Positions 44,419-56,911 of a stretch of DNA of 64,000 bases are shown here, in pieces (positions within the stretch are counted from its first letter, which is position 1; every line of letters starts with the position of its first letter). The translations under genes and the position numbers were made by a program. This DNA is from Sediminibacillus terrae. Its GTDB lineage: Bacteria > Bacillota > Bacilli > Bacillales > Amphibacillaceae. Under the pieces are notes generated by a model. The model searched no databases. It was not told where the DNA came from and worked only from the letters and a program-made list of their open reading frames with translations. The stretch is taken from assembly GCF_009602435.1 (NCBI RefSeq), contig NZ_VZDQ01000006.1, positions 1 to 64,000 of the forward strand. Direction: 5' to 3'.

Positions 44419-44922
44419 TTGCGTACTAACATTGACCCGAACAAATTAGATATCGAAGAACGTGTAGTTACTATAAACCGTGTCGCAAAAGTAGTAAAAG
44501 GTGGTCGTCGTTTCCGTTTTGCTGCACTAGTCGTTGTCGGCGACAAAAACGGTCATGTAGGATTTGGCACTGGTAAAGCTCAGGAAGTACCAGATGCAAT
44601 CAGAAAAGCAATCGACGATGCAAAGAAAAATCTAATAACTGTACCAATCGTAGGAACAACCATCCCCCACGAAATCACTGGCGGATTTGGCGCAGGAAGC
44701 ATCCTGATGAAACCTGCTGCAGAAGGTACCGGAGTTATCGCAGGCGGACCTGTCCGTGCGGTACTTGAACTTGCTGGTATTGGTGATATCCTATCCAAAT
44801 CACTTGGATCCAACACACCAATCAACATGGTTCGCGCCACAATCAATGGATTGAGCGAGCTGAAGCGTGCAGAAGATGTTGCCAAACTACGTGGTAAGTC
44901 AGTAGAAGAACTGTTAGGATAA
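44419..44922 (+). CDS. rpsE: Ribosomal protein S5
   Basis: 167-residue uS5, involved in decoding accuracy and mRNA unwinding. N-terminal dsRBD-like domain with [20 protein letters not shown] (no spectinomycin-type deletion in KGGRRF) and C-terminal domain. TTG start at 44419 after AAAGGAGGG. Confidence 0.97.
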   Translation: MRTNIDPNKLDIEERVVTINRVAKVVKGGRRFRFAALVVVGDKNGHVGFGTGKAQEVPDAIRKAIDDAKKNLITVPIVGTTIPHEITGGFGAGSILMKPAAEGTGVIAGGPVRAVLELAGIGDILSKSLGSNTPINMVRATINGLSELKRAEDVAKLRGKSVEELLG

Positions 44923-44935
44923 GGAGGGAAATCAC

Positions 44936-45118
44936 ATGGCTAAAAAGTTAGAAATTACCCTCACGCGCAGTGTCATTGGCAGAAGTGAAGGCCAAAAGCT
45001 TACAGTCAAGACACTTGGCTTGAATAAAATCCGTCAATCGGTAGTCCGTGAAGATACTCCTGCCGTCAGAGGCATGATTAATAAAGTATCTCACTTAGTA
45101 TCGGTAAAAGAAGTATAA
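44936..45118 (+). CDS. rpmD: Ribosomal protein L30
   Basis: 60-residue uL30. Typical short form: [20 protein letters not shown] followed by [18 protein letters not shown] site; 13 bp after rpsE. Confidence 0.97.
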   Translation: MAKKLEITLTRSVIGRSEGQKLTVKTLGLNKIRQSVVREDTPAVRGMINKVSHLVSVKEV

Positions 45119-45149
45119 TTAACGAAAAGCGCAAAGAGGAGGTGCTCGC

Positions 45150-45586
45150 ATGAAACTTCATGAATTGAAGCCAGCAGAAGCTCGCAAAAAACGTAATCGT
45201 GTAGGCCGAGGAATGTCTTCAGGTAATGGAAAAACAGCTGGGCGCGGACATAAAGGACAGAAAGCTCGTTCAGGCGGCGGTACTCGTCCTGGTTTCGAGG
45301 GCGGCCAAATGCCTTTGTTCCAACGTCTGCCTAAGCGTGGATTTACCAACATTCACCGCAAAGAGTTTGCGATCGTAAATTTGGATACTCTGAACCAATT
45401 TGACGAAGGCACAGAAGTTACACCTGAGCTTTTACTTGAAACTGGTGTTGTCAGCAAGCTAAAAGCCGGCATTAAAGTTCTTGGAAATGGTAATATTGAA
45501 AAGAAACTTACCGTAAAAGCTCATAAGTTCTCTGCTTCAGCTAAGGAAGCTATTGAAGCAGCGGGCGGTCAAACAGAGGTGATTTA

Positions 45587-45587
<1 letters not shown>
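45150..45587 (+). CDS. rplO: Ribosomal protein L15
   Basis: 145-residue uL15. Glycine/arginine-rich N terminus ([20 protein letters not shown], about 17-36) that threads into 23S rRNA. AGAGGAGGTG site. Its last base overlaps the secY start. Confidence 0.97.
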
Positions 45588-48219
<2,632 letters not shown>

Positions 48220-48235
48220 GTGAAGGTGATTGTGG

Positions 48236-48548
48236 TTGAGTGAATCAGAGTCGAGTCCGCGAATAGGTCAAGTTGTTCGTATTGCACGGGGACGGGAAGC
48301 GGGTCAATATGCGATTGTCATCCAAATGCTTGATGATCGATTTGTCTTGCTTGCTGATGGAGAAAAAAGAAAATATGATCGGCCGAAGAAGAAGAACCTG
48401 CATCATATTGAATTAATGGATTATATATCTCCAGAAGTCCAGAACAGCCTTCTAGAAACTGGTCGCGTAACAAATGGTAAGCTGCGTTTTGCTCTATCAA
48501 AATTTGTCAATGAAGTAGTGACTGATTTGAAGAAGGGAGATCAACTCG

Positions 48549-48571
<23 letters not shown>
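48236..48571 (+). CDS. KOW-domain RNA-binding protein
   Basis: About 111 residues, a short KOW/L14e-like RNA-binding protein found next to infA in Bacilli. N-terminal KOW-like strand pattern [20 protein letters not shown] and [20 protein letters not shown]. Function unknown, presumably ribosome-linked. TTG at 48236 chosen after GAAGGTGA; it starts 17 bp after the map remnant and its last 23 bp overlap infA. Confidence 0.8.
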
Positions 48572-48910
<339 letters not shown>

Positions 48911-48933
48911 TTTAAAGGAGGTGCACGTATCTA

Positions 48934-49299
48934 ATGGCACGTATTGCTGGTATTGATATTCCGCGTGATAAACGTGTAGTGATTTCTCTTACCTATATTT
49001 ATGGTGTTGGTAAATCAACTGCAAAAGAAGTATTGAAAGAGGCTGGAGTTTCAGAAGATACACGAGTTCGTGATTTAACCGAGGATGAACAAGCAAGAAT
49101 CCGTCAAGCAGTAGAACGGTTCACAGTAGAAGGAGATCTTCGCCGTGAAGTATCCCTGAACATTAAACGCTTGATCGAAATCGGTTCTTATCGTGGCATC
49201 CGCCACCGCAGAGGGCTTCCATTGCGTGGACAAAGAACGAAGAACAACTCTCGTACTCGTAAAGGCCCACGTCGTACAATCGCTAACAAGAGAAAATAA
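48934..49299 (+). CDS. rpsM: Ribosomal protein S13
   Basis: 121-residue uS13 of the head-to-50S bridge. [20 protein letters not shown] start, helix-hairpin-helix region ([10 protein letters not shown]) and C-terminal basic tail [17 protein letters not shown] are typical. AAAGGAGGTG site. Confidence 0.98.
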   Translation: MARIAGIDIPRDKRVVISLTYIYGVGKSTAKEVLKEAGVSEDTRVRDLTEDEQARIRQAVERFTVEGDLRREVSLNIKRLIEIGSYRGIRHRRGLPLRGQRTKNNSRTRKGPRRTIANKRK

Positions 49300-49321
49300 G
49301 CTAAAGGAGGTTAGTTAATCA

Positions 49322-49711
49322 ATGGCACGTAAAACAAATACACGTAAACGTCGTGTGAAAAAGAATATTGACAGTGGTATAGCTCATATCCGTTCGACTT
49401 TCAACAACACTATCGTGACCATCTCGGATGTTCAAGGTAACGTTGTAAGCTGGAGCAGCGCTGGCGCTCTTGGTTTCAAAGGCTCCCGTAAATCTACTCC
49501 TTTTGCTGCCCAAATGGCTGCTGAAGCTGCTGCGAAAGCAGGTATGGAGCACGGTTTGAAAACCTTGGAAGTAACAGTGAAGGGTCCTGGTGCTGGACGT
49601 GAAGCGGCAATCCGTTCACTTCAAGCAGCAGGTTTAGAAGTTACAGCTATTCGTGACGTAACGCCAGTTCCTCACAATGGCTGCCGCCCACCAAAACGTC
49701 GTCGTGTTTAA
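49322..49711 (+). CDS. rpsK: Ribosomal protein S11
   Basis: 129-residue uS11 of the platform, near the Shine-Dalgarno helix. [18 protein letters not shown] and the C-terminal [18 protein letters not shown] are signatures. AAAGGAGG site. A promoter and structured spacer separate it from rpoA. Confidence 0.98.
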   Translation: MARKTNTRKRRVKKNIDSGIAHIRSTFNNTIVTISDVQGNVVSWSSAGALGFKGSRKSTPFAAQMAAEAAAKAGMEHGLKTLEVTVKGPGAGREAAIRSLQAAGLEVTAIRDVTPVPHNGCRPPKRRRV

Positions 49712-49727
49712 TTTATCCGTATATAAT

Positions 49728-49756
49728 TTGTCACCCTGTCTATAATGGGTTATGAT
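49728..49756 (+). promoter_or_regulatory. Internal promoter before rpoA
   Basis: TTGTCA (49728-49733), exactly 17-bp spacer, TATGAT (49751-49756). Gives rpoA-rplQ their own transcript with a leader of about 175 nt. A TATAAT at 49741 has no matching -35. Confidence 0.7.
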
Positions 49757-49762
49757 AGCTAA

Positions 49763-49938
49763 AAATGCAGGAGACCAGAGGATCGTTGATCTAACCTGGT
49801 TACCCTACAGCATCGCAAATGACAGAAAAGCATACGAGTTGCATAGTGCAGAGAACGGTAACTGCCTACCTGGGGAATTTCGGTTAGACCGGTAACGTCT
49901 AACCGGGGTTTCGACGTTTTGAAGGAGGGTTTTAATTA
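49763..49938 (+). promoter_or_regulatory. Structured rpoA leader with alternative pairings
   Basis: GGTTAGAC (49882-49889) forms a perfect hairpin with GTCTAACC (49897-49904), but it can equally pair with TCTAACC at 49790-49796. GGTTACC (49798-49804) can pair with GGTAAC at 49857-49862 or with a second GGTAAC at 49891-49896, in the loop of that hairpin. The nested upstream pairing and the downstream hairpin exclude each other. No known leader family recognised. Confidence 0.55.
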
Positions 49939-50883
49939 ATGATTGAGATTGAAAAGCCAAAGATTGAAACGGTCGAGGTGAGCGATGACGCTACCTTTGG
50001 CAAGTTCGTCGTAGAACCGCTTGAACGTGGATATGGTACTACACTAGGAAACTCCTTGCGTCGTATCCTTTTATCCTCACTTCCCGGTGCGGCTGTGACA
50101 TCGATTCAAATTGATGGAGTGCTTCATGAGTTTTCTACCATTGATGGAGTAGTAGAAGACGTGACAACCATCATTTTGAATTTGAAAAAGTTGGCTCTTA
50201 AAATCTATTCCGATGAAGAAAAGACATTGGAAATCGATGTTCAGGGCGAAGGAAAAGTTACAGCTGCCGACATTACTTATGACAGTGATGTGGAAGTATT
50301 GAACCCGGATCTTCATATTGCTACATTGGGAGAAAACGCTCATTTTCGCATGAAGATTGCAGCTGAACGCGGCCGCGGTTATCGTCCGGCAGAAGCAAAC
50401 AATCATGAAGATTTGCCGATTGGTGTCATTCCGGTAGACTCGATTTTCACTCCGGTGGAACGAGTGACTTACCAAGTGGAAAATACGCGTGTCGGCCAGA
50501 TCACCAATTTCGACAAATTGACGCTGGATGTATGGACTGATGGAAGTATACGACCTGAAGAGGCTGTTTCATTGGGCGCCAAGATTTATACGGAGCATCT
50601 TAATATTTTCGTAGGACTTACTGATGAAGCACAAAGTGCGGAAATCATGATCGAGAAAGAAGAAGATCAAAAAGAAAAGGTTCTTGAAATGACAATCGAA
50701 GAATTGGATTTATCTGTCCGTTCTTATAATTGTTTGAAGCGTGCCGGCATCAATACGGTACAAGAGCTTGCTCATAAGTCGGAAGAAGATATGATGAAGG
50801 TCCGCAATCTTGGACGCAAATCATTAGAAGAAGTAAAACATAAACTAGAGGATCTTGGTCTAGGATTACGCAAAGAAGATTGA
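49939..50883 (+). CDS. rpoA: RNA polymerase alpha subunit
   Basis: 314-residue alpha subunit. N-terminal assembly domain ([20 protein letters not shown], about 30-49) and C-terminal UP-element/activator-binding domain ([20 protein letters not shown] and [17 protein letters not shown]) are complete. GAAGGAGGG site. Transcribed from the cluster and probably from its own promoter. Confidence 0.98.
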   Translation: MIEIEKPKIETVEVSDDATFGKFVVEPLERGYGTTLGNSLRRILLSSLPGAAVTSIQIDGVLHEFSTIDGVVEDVTTIILNLKKLALKIYSDEEKTLEIDVQGEGKVTAADITYDSDVEVLNPDLHIATLGENAHFRMKIAAERGRGYRPAEANNHEDLPIGVIPVDSIFTPVERVTYQVENTRVGQITNFDKLTLDVWTDGSIRPEEAVSLGAKIYTEHLNIFVGLTDEAQSAEIMIEKEEDQKEKVLEMTIEELDLSVRSYNCLKRAGINTVQELAHKSEEDMMKVRNLGRKSLEEVKHKLEDLGLGLRKED

Positions 50884-50931
50884 TAAATGAATAGACACCT
50901 TTAGATATTTCGAAAAAGGGAGGGATAATCC

Positions 50932-51285
50932 ATGGCTAGAAAACTAGGTCGTACAACTGATGTGCGTATGGCACTACTTCGCAACCTTGCCACAGACTTG
51001 ATTATTCATGAACGATTGGAAACTACTGAGGCGAAAGCAAAAGAACTTCGCTCTGTTGTTGATAAAATGATTACGCTTGGTAAGCGCGGCGATCTTCACG
51101 CCCGTCGTCAAGCAGCTGCATTCCTATACAATGCAGAAGCAAACGAAAACGAAGATGTCATCCAAAAGCTATTCTCTGATATCGCTGCACGCTATGAAGA
51201 GCGTCAAGGCGGTTACACTCGAGTCCTTAAGCTGGGACCTCGTCGTGGAGACGGTGCAGAAATGGCGATTATCGAGTTGGTTTAA
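50932..51285 (+). CDS. rplQ: Ribosomal protein L17
   Basis: 117-residue bL17 at the tunnel exit. [20 protein letters not shown] start and [20 protein letters not shown] end. Last gene of the S10-spc-alpha cluster; terminator-like sequence follows. Confidence 0.97.
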   Translation: MARKLGRTTDVRMALLRNLATDLIIHERLETTEAKAKELRSVVDKMITLGKRGDLHARRQAAAFLYNAEANENEDVIQKLFSDIAARYEERQGGYTRVLKLGPRRGDGAEMAIIELV

Positions 51286-51303
51286 CTTTAAAAGCAATTG
51301 CTT

Positions 51304-51353
51304 GAAGGGCAGGACAGAATCTCTTCCATGAGGTGAATCCCGGCCCTTTTTTG
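51304..51353 (+). terminator. rplQ terminator
   Basis: AAGGGC (51305-51310) pairs with GCCCTT (51343-51348) across a long loop, followed by six T. Family-typical place, weaker than the other terminators because of loop length. Confidence 0.6.
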
Positions 51354-51564
51354 TTTTATATTCATTTAGCAGTCTATGGCGTTATGTTCGCTTATTCCCT
51401 TGGGGGTCTGTCCCTCCTGTGCATAGCGAAGAACTGCCACGGAGAGGTTGCGCTTGGTTTTTCGGGCATAAACACGTTTGGCGCTTTCTTTAGAAGCCGA
51501 TGTGAGTTGGTTCGACAGTTTGTTATTTCCGGGGAAATATTCGTCGAACAGCCTAAGGGGGGGG

Positions 51565-52410
51565 ATGAAGATGGGGAAGAATGTATTGAAATTTGAACAC
51601 GTCTGGTTCCGTTATGGAGAAGACTTGCCGTGGGTACTGCAAGATGTCAGCTTTGAAATCAGCAGGTCTGAATGGGTGGCGGTGATTGGTCACAATGGGT
51701 CTGGAAAATCGACGATAGCGAAATTGATGAACGGTCTCTTATTTCCACAGAAGGGCAAAATTCTGATCAATGGACTGGAAATAAATGAAGAAACCATATG
51801 GGATATCCGTAAGCAAGTTGGAATGGTCTTCCAAAACCCGGATAACCAGTTTGTCGGTACCACAGTCCGGGACGATGTGGCTTTCGGATTGGAGAACAGA
51901 GGGATACCCAGAGAAGAAATGATCAAACGGCTAAAAGACAGTCTTGCAGCAGTAAGAATGGAAGGCTATGAACTACATGAACCCCATCGCTTATCCGGCG
52001 GTCAGAAGCAACGCGTGGCGATAGCAGGCGTTTTGGCCGTTTCCCCACAGATCATCATTTTAGATGAAGCTACTGCCATGCTTGATCCCAATGGTAGAAA
52101 GGAAATAATCGAAACAGTAAAAACGGTAAAAGAACAAGATGATGTATCGCTTGTCACCATCACACACGATCTGAATGAAGTGACGTTGGCAGATCGGGTG
52201 CTCGTGATGAATGAGGGGAAGGTATGGATGGAAGCTTCCCCCAAAGACATCTTCGCCAAGCGGGATGAACTAAAAGAAATAGGTTTGGATATACCTTTTG
52301 TTACCAAACTCGCTGCTGAATTAACTGATCGGGATGTTATTCTTGATTCAGAACCTTTAAACCATGACGAGCTGCTGGAGGAACTATGGAGATTTCATTT
52401 AAACAGGTAA
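51565..52410 (+). CDS. ecfA1: ECF transporter ATPase A1
   Basis: 281-residue ATPase of the shared energy-coupling module for vitamin and metal uptake. Walker [10 protein letters not shown] (about 41-49), signature LSGGQKQR, Walker [16 protein letters not shown] at 51565 chosen because it follows a G-rich AAGGGGGGGG site. Overlaps ecfA2 by 25 bp. The gap before it (51354-51564) holds no gene. Confidence 0.95.
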   Translation: MKMGKNVLKFEHVWFRYGEDLPWVLQDVSFEISRSEWVAVIGHNGSGKSTIAKLMNGLLFPQKGKILINGLEINEETIWDIRKQVGMVFQNPDNQFVGTTVRDDVAFGLENRGIPREEMIKRLKDSLAAVRMEGYELHEPHRLSGGQKQRVAIAGVLAVSPQIIILDEATAMLDPNGRKEIIETVKTVKEQDDVSLVTITHDLNEVTLADRVLVMNEGKVWMEASPKDIFAKRDELKEIGLDIPFVTKLAAELTDRDVILDSEPLNHDELLEELWRFHLNR

Positions 52411-53258
52411 GCTATACGTATCAACCCAATACACCATTTGAACACAGAGCCATCAATGACCTGAGTATGGATGTCTCTTCAGGATCTTTCACCGCCATTA
52501 TCGGACACACAGGATCGGGAAAGTCGACATTGATTCAACACTTAAACGGTTTGTTGAAGCCTTCATCTGGGGAAGTAGTCATCGGTTCCTATCGCCTGCA
52601 GCCAGAAGGTAAGCTCAAGGGGATCAAAGAACTGAGGAGCAAGGTGGGGATTGTCTTTCAATATCCGGAACATCAATTGTTCGAGGAAACGGTTTTCAAG
52701 GACATTGCTTTTGGCCCTTTGAACTTTGGTGTTGATCGTCAAGAGGTCGAAAAGCGTGTAGGCGAGGCAATGTCAGCTGTCCAGCTGCCGGAAGAGTTGC
52801 TTGTCCGATCGCCTTTCGAGTTAAGCGGGGGACAAATGAGGAGAGTAGCAATAGCAGGGGTGCTGGCTGTTCAGCCCGAGCTGCTTGTTTTGGACGAGCC
52901 TACAGCCGGTCTTGATCCGAAAGGACAAAAAGAAATGATGGATATGTTTCATCGCCTTCATAAACAAAAAAGTTTGACGACTATTTTGGTCACCCACAGT
53001 ATGGAAGATGCTCTGGCCTATGCAGATCATGTCATCATTCTAAATAAAGGGGAAAAATATTTGGAAGGCAAACCTGAAGATGTTTTTACCAGACAAGCAG
53101 ACCTCCGAAAGGTTCAACTCGATGTTCCAGAAGTCATCCAATTCATAACAAAAGCGAAAGAAAGATTTCAAGCGGATCTCTCCTATCACGGACAGACCAT
53201 TCAGGAATTGGCGGAAGAGTTGGCGTTGATCGTGAAAGGGGCAAGTCGATATGAATAA
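52386..53258 (+). CDS. ecfA2: ECF transporter ATPase A2
   Basis: 290-residue second ATPase of the ECF module. Walker [10 protein letters not shown], signature LSGGQMRR, Walker [13 protein letters not shown]. Overlaps ecfA1 (25 bp) and ecfT (8 bp), so the three subunits are coupled in translation. Substrate-binding S components are not in the window. Confidence 0.96.
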   Translation: MEISFKQVSYTYQPNTPFEHRAINDLSMDVSSGSFTAIIGHTGSGKSTLIQHLNGLLKPSSGEVVIGSYRLQPEGKLKGIKELRSKVGIVFQYPEHQLFEETVFKDIAFGPLNFGVDRQEVEKRVGEAMSAVQLPEELLVRSPFELSGGQMRRVAIAGVLAVQPELLVLDEPTAGLDPKGQKEMMDMFHRLHKQKSLTTILVTHSMEDALAYADHVIILNKGEKYLEGKPEDVFTRQADLRKVQLDVPEVIQFITKAKERFQADLSYHGQTIQELAEELALIVKGASRYE

Positions 53259-54048
53259 TGCCTTTATTATAGGTCAATATGTCCCAGGGGAATCCATCGT
53301 CCATCGTTTAGATCCGCGCACCAAAATGATCATCATTTTTTTATTTGTCATCGTGGTGTTTTTTGCAAATTCTGTCTGGAGCTATGGCCTATTGACCGTG
53401 TTTTCCCTGCTGTGCGCGCTTACAACCCGCATTCATTTTTCTTATATACTTAAGGGACTGACCCCGGTATGGTTTTTGATTGTTTTTACGCTGCTGCTGC
53501 ATTTAATCGTCACAAAAGAAGGGGATGTTCTCTTCCGTGTTTTTTCCTATCCGATTTATTCCGGGGCTGTTGCACAAGGAGCTGCCATATCGTTGCGGTT
53601 TTTCCTGTTAATCATGGTTACCTCGCTCCTTACTTTAACGACGACTCCAATCGAAATCACCGATGCCATCGAAAGCTTGCTCCAGCCATTGAAAAAAGTA
53701 AAGTTTCCTGTCCATGAGCTGGCCTTGATGATGTCGATTTCTCTCCGGTTCATCCCCACTTTAATGCAGGAAACAGAGAAAATCTCCAAGGCACAGGCCT
53801 CCAGAGGAGTGGATTTCCGTACCGGTACCGCTAAAGAGCGGATTCAGGCAGTCGTTCCCTTATTGGTTCCATTGTTCATCAGTGCGTTTAAACGGGCAGA
53901 AGAGTTGGCGATGGCCATGGAAGCAAGAGGATATCAAGGCGGTGAAGGCAGGACAAAGCTGAGAGAACTGAAAACCGGCCGGCTGGACATCAGCGTATAT
54001 GCGCTGTTTGCTGTTGTGGTTATCTTATTATTTATCATACGTGACTAA
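53251..54048 (+). CDS. ecfT: ECF transporter transmembrane subunit T
   Basis: 265-residue membrane scaffold that couples the ATPases to interchangeable S components. About five hydrophobic spans; the two coupling-helix motifs SRGVD (about 187-191) and ARGYQ (about 227-231) that contact EcfA are present. Overlaps ecfA2; truA follows after 20 bp. Confidence 0.95.
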   Translation: MNNAFIIGQYVPGESIVHRLDPRTKMIIIFLFVIVVFFANSVWSYGLLTVFSLLCALTTRIHFSYILKGLTPVWFLIVFTLLLHLIVTKEGDVLFRVFSYPIYSGAVAQGAAISLRFFLLIMVTSLLTLTTTPIEITDAIESLLQPLKKVKFPVHELALMMSISLRFIPTLMQETEKISKAQASRGVDFRTGTAKERIQAVVPLLVPLFISAFKRAEELAMAMEARGYQGGEGRTKLRELKTGRLDISVYALFAVVVILLFIIRD

Positions 54049-54068
54049 GAAAGTGGGTTTATAAGACA

Positions 54069-54833
54069 GTGGGACGGATAAAATGTACTATTAGCTATGA
54101 TGGAACTGGGTTTTCGGGATATCAAATCCAACCGAATGGACGTACTGTACAAGAAGAAATAGAAAAAGCGTTGACGAAAGTCCATAAAGGCGACTTCGTT
54201 AGAGTAGTAGCATCAGGACGAACCGATGCCGGTGTCCATGCAAAAGGTCAGGTCATCCATTTTGATTCCGATATTCAGATGCCGGAGCCCAATTGGAAAA
54301 AAGCTTTAAATGCCTTGCTGCCAGACGATGTGCGAGTAATCAAGGCGGAGAAAGTAAAGGATGCGTTTCACTCACGCTATGATGTAAAGGAAAAGGAGTA
54401 CCGTTATTTTGTATTGAATGCAGAGGAAAACGATGTATTCCAACGGCACTTTTGCTGGCGCAGGAACGGAGAATTCGATATCGAAGCGATCCAGAAAGCT
54501 TGTGCACAGTTAGAAGGCAGGCATGATTTTTCTTCTTTCTGTTCCGCTAAAACAGACTTGCAAGGGGATAAAATCCGCACGATTTATCAGGCTGGTTGTC
54601 ACAGGGATGGAAACATGATCATTTTTTCCTTTAAAGGCAGCGGTTTTTTATACAATATGGTGCGAATTTTGGTGGGAACATTGCTGGAAATTGGCAAAGG
54701 GAAAAGACCGGCTTCTTCGATCCCGCAAGTGATTGCCGCTGAAGACCGCAAAGCCGCCGGTGAAACAGCGCCGCCGCAAGGTTTGTTTCTATGGAATGTC
54801 ACCTATTCGGAAAGTGAAAAAAATCCGTTATAA
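54069..54833 (+). CDS. truA: tRNA pseudouridine synthase A
   Basis: 254-residue enzyme making pseudouridine at tRNA positions 38-40. Catalytic aspartate D53 in ASGRTDAGVHA. GTG start at 54069 gives MGRIKCTISYDGTGFSGYQ; its ribosome site is poor, so coupling with ecfT is likely. Confidence 0.94.
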   Translation: MGRIKCTISYDGTGFSGYQIQPNGRTVQEEIEKALTKVHKGDFVRVVASGRTDAGVHAKGQVIHFDSDIQMPEPNWKKALNALLPDDVRVIKAEKVKDAFHSRYDVKEKEYRYFVLNAEENDVFQRHFCWRRNGEFDIEAIQKACAQLEGRHDFSSFCSAKTDLQGDKIRTIYQAGCHRDGNMIIFSFKGSGFLYNMVRILVGTLLEIGKGKRPASSIPQVIAAEDRKAAGETAPPQGLFLWNVTYSESEKNPL

Positions 54834-54860
54834 AACAACGGTTCCTAGTGTAACATTTCC

Positions 54861-54889
54861 TTGACATCCCTCCTTAATTGTTATAGTAT
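54861..54889 (+). promoter_or_regulatory. rplM-rpsI promoter
   Basis: Consensus TTGACA (54861-54866), 17-bp spacer, TAGTAT (54884-54889). About 200 bp before rplM, leaving room for a leader. Confidence 0.75.
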
Positions 54890-54895
54890 GATTAA

Positions 54896-55092
54896 TGGCA
54901 TTTTATTTCTATACCACGATTAGCCCCGGAAAGTTAATTCGTGTAGAATAGATGAAATACGCAATCTGCCCAGTCCATTCGAGTAAGGAAGAACAGAAAA
55001 CGACAAGTGGAGTTATCGTTCTGATTCCGTGGATTTGGGAAGTCGAAGTTAGATAAAAGATTATGGAAATTGAAATTCAGGAGGTACTGAAC
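54896..55092 (+). promoter_or_regulatory. Probable L13 leader
   Basis: About 200 nt between the promoter and rplM, the place where Bacilli have the L13 autoregulatory leader. Short complementary arms such as AACGA..TCGTT around 54999-55020 are visible, but I cannot align it to the family consensus by eye. The call is from position. Confidence 0.45.
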
Positions 55093-55530
55093 ATGCGCAC
55101 AACTTTCATGGCGAATGAAAATAATATTGAACGCAAGTGGCTTGTTGTGGATGCTGAAGGACAAACGCTTGGACGTTTGGCAAGTGAAGTTGCTGCTATT
55201 CTTCGCGGCAAGCACAAACCAACATACACACCGCATGCTGACACAGGCGATCATGTAATCATCGTAAACGCAGAAAAAATCGAACTTACTGGTAACAAGC
55301 TTAATGACAAAATGTATTACCGTCACTCCAACCACCCAGGTGGTTTGAAGCAGCGTAATGCGAACGAAATGCGTACGAAATACCCTGAGCAAATGCTCGA
55401 ACTTACAGTGAAAGGTATGCTTCCAAAAGGCAGCCTTGGCCGTAAAATGGGTAAGAAATTGCACGTATTCCGTGGCCCGGATCATAATCATCAAGCACAA
55501 AAACCTGAAGCATACCAGCTTCGCGGATAA
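55093..55530 (+). CDS. rplM: Ribosomal protein L13
   Basis: 145-residue uL13, early assembly protein. [20 protein letters not shown] and [13 protein letters not shown] are typical. ATG at 55093 chosen after AGGAGGTAC and by family length. Confidence 0.97.
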   Translation: MRTTFMANENNIERKWLVVDAEGQTLGRLASEVAAILRGKHKPTYTPHADTGDHVIIVNAEKIELTGNKLNDKMYYRHSNHPGGLKQRNANEMRTKYPEQMLELTVKGMLPKGSLGRKMGKKLHVFRGPDHNHQAQKPEAYQLRG

Positions 55531-55550
55531 TTAAAAGGAGGTAAACGATA

Positions 55551-55943
55551 GTGGCACAAGTACAATACTACGGCACCGGACGCCGTAAAAGCTCAACTGC
55601 ACGCGTGCGTTTAGTACCAGGGACTGGACGTATCGTTGTCAATAAACGTGACGCTGAAAGCTATTTCCCATACGAAACACTTCGTACAATCATTAAGCAG
55701 CCTCTAGCTGCTACAGAAACAGAAGGAAGCTACGATGTACTAGTAAACGTAGACGGTGGAGGATTTACCGGCCAAGCTGGCGCAATCCGCCACGGTGTAG
55801 CCCGTGCTTTGTTGGAAGCAGATCCAGAATACCGCTCTGCTCTTAAAAGAGAAGGCTACCTTACTCGCGACTCCCGCATGAAAGAACGTAAGAAATACGG
55901 TCTTAAAGGCGCTCGTCGTGCACCGCAATTCTCGAAGCGTTAA
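55551..55943 (+). CDS. rpsI: Ribosomal protein S9
   Basis: 130-residue uS9, whose C-terminal tail touches P-site tRNA. GTG start after [27 protein letters not shown] and the C-terminal [12 protein letters not shown] are intact. Its last ten codons plus the terminator are repeated at 60191-60274, so this 3' end is the apparent junction of an insertion. Confidence 0.97.
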   Translation: MAQVQYYGTGRRKSSTARVRLVPGTGRIVVNKRDAESYFPYETLRTIIKQPLAATETEGSYDVLVNVDGGGFTGQAGAIRHGVARALLEADPEYRSALKREGYLTRDSRMKERKKYGLKGARRAPQFSKR

Positions 55944-55996
55944 TATTTCGAAAAGCAAAGGCTCTCAACCATATTTGGTTGGGAGTCTTTTTTTGG
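55913..55996 (+). repeat. 84-bp direct repeat, copy 1 (rpsI 3' end)
   Basis: Last 31 bp of rpsI plus 53 bp with the terminator. Identical base for base to 60191-60274; identity stops abruptly at both edges. Marks the left border of a 4.3-kb insert. Confidence 0.97.
55957..55994 (+). terminator. rpsI terminator
   Basis: Stem CTCTCAACCA / TGGTTGGGAG with four-base loop TATT and seven T after it. Lies in the direct repeat, so a second copy stands before cwlD (60235-60272). Confidence 0.93.
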
Positions 55997-56152
55997 GCTC
56001 TGCACTATCTGTAGGTATTAGAAAAATTCCACAAAAAATTACAAAAACCCCTATCTCTACCGTTGAATTGTTCAAAGAAACAAAAGAGCAGATAGGTGGT
56101 GTGTGTACATGTCTCCAACAAAGTTTTAGATAAAGGATTTATAACATAGTTG

Positions 56153-56158
56153 TATAAT
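56153..56158 (+). promoter_or_regulatory. Possible -10 box of the inserted ABC operon
   Basis: Perfect TATAAT preceded by TTG, 60 bp before the ATPase start. No convincing -35 box. Confidence 0.4.
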
Positions 56159-56218
56159 GTATACTTTAGAAGCAAAAAAGATAGAAACCATAAAACACTT
56201 ACAATGGGGGAGGGGAAT

Positions 56219-56911
56219 ATGACACATACCATAAAATGTATTCAACTGCATAAGGAGTTTAAAGGTGACGGTGTAAATACAATCGCTCTTAATCAAGTGA
56301 ATGTGGAGTTCAAAGAAGGAGAGTTCGTCTCTATTGTGGGTTCATCTGGATCAGGCAAGTCCACTTTTTTAAGCCTGGTCGGAACATTGGATAAACCATC
56401 AGGGGGGACTGTGCACTATGGAAAATTAGACTTGAAAGGGTTTAATTCAAAAGAATTAGCTGATTTTCGATTTGAGAACATCGGGTTTGTTTTTCAACAG
56501 TATCACCTACTGCCTACTCTGACGGCTCTTGAGAATGTGATGGCCCCGTTGTTATCCCGGAAGGTTTCTTATGATAAAAAGCAGCGGGCGGAACAGTTGC
56601 TGGAAGAGGTAGGGCTTGGGGATAAAATGAATTCTCTCCCTTCCCAGCTTTCAGGAGGGCAGCAGCAGCGTGTGGCTGTAGCCAGAGCTTTAATCCATGA
56701 GCCGCATTGGCTGTTGGCGGACGAACCTACCGGCAACCTGGATACCGAAACAGGCGAAATGATTTTTGACCTGCTCCTCCGGCTCAATAAGGAGAAAGGC
56801 TGTGGGGTCATTTTTGTCACCCATGAATCAGCCCTGGCTGTGCGTGCTGATCGTATGATCGAAATGAAAGATGGCAACGTCATAAGGGATACGGGGGTAT
56901 CCGGCCTATGA
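56219..56911 (+). CDS. ABC transporter ATPase (MacB/LolD type)
   Basis: 230-residue ATPase of the family that partners FtsX-type permeases in mechanotransmission or export systems. Walker A GSSGSGKST (about 41-49), Q-loop FVFQQYHLLPTLTALENV, signature LSGGQQQR, Walker B WLLADEPTGNLD and switch histidine in VTHE. ATG at 56219 follows GGGGGAGGGG. Overlaps the permease start by 4 bp. Substrate cannot be told; the permease lacks clear bacitracin-type (BceB) features. Confidence 0.93.
   Translation: MTHTIKCIQLHKEFKGDGVNTIALNQVNVEFKEGEFVSIVGSSGSGKSTFLSLVGTLDKPSGGTVHYGKLDLKGFNSKELADFRFENIGFVFQQYHLLPTLTALENVMAPLLSRKVSYDKKQRAEQLLEEVGLGDKMNSLPSQLSGGQQQRVAVARALIHEPHWLLADEPTGNLDTETGEMIFDLLLRLNKEKGCGVIFVTHESALAVRADRMIEMKDGNVIRDTGVSGL

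Noticed and set aside
51333-51596. 87-codon frame before ecfA1
   Set aside because: Starts within the rplQ terminator, has no ribosome site and overlaps ecfA1 in another frame.
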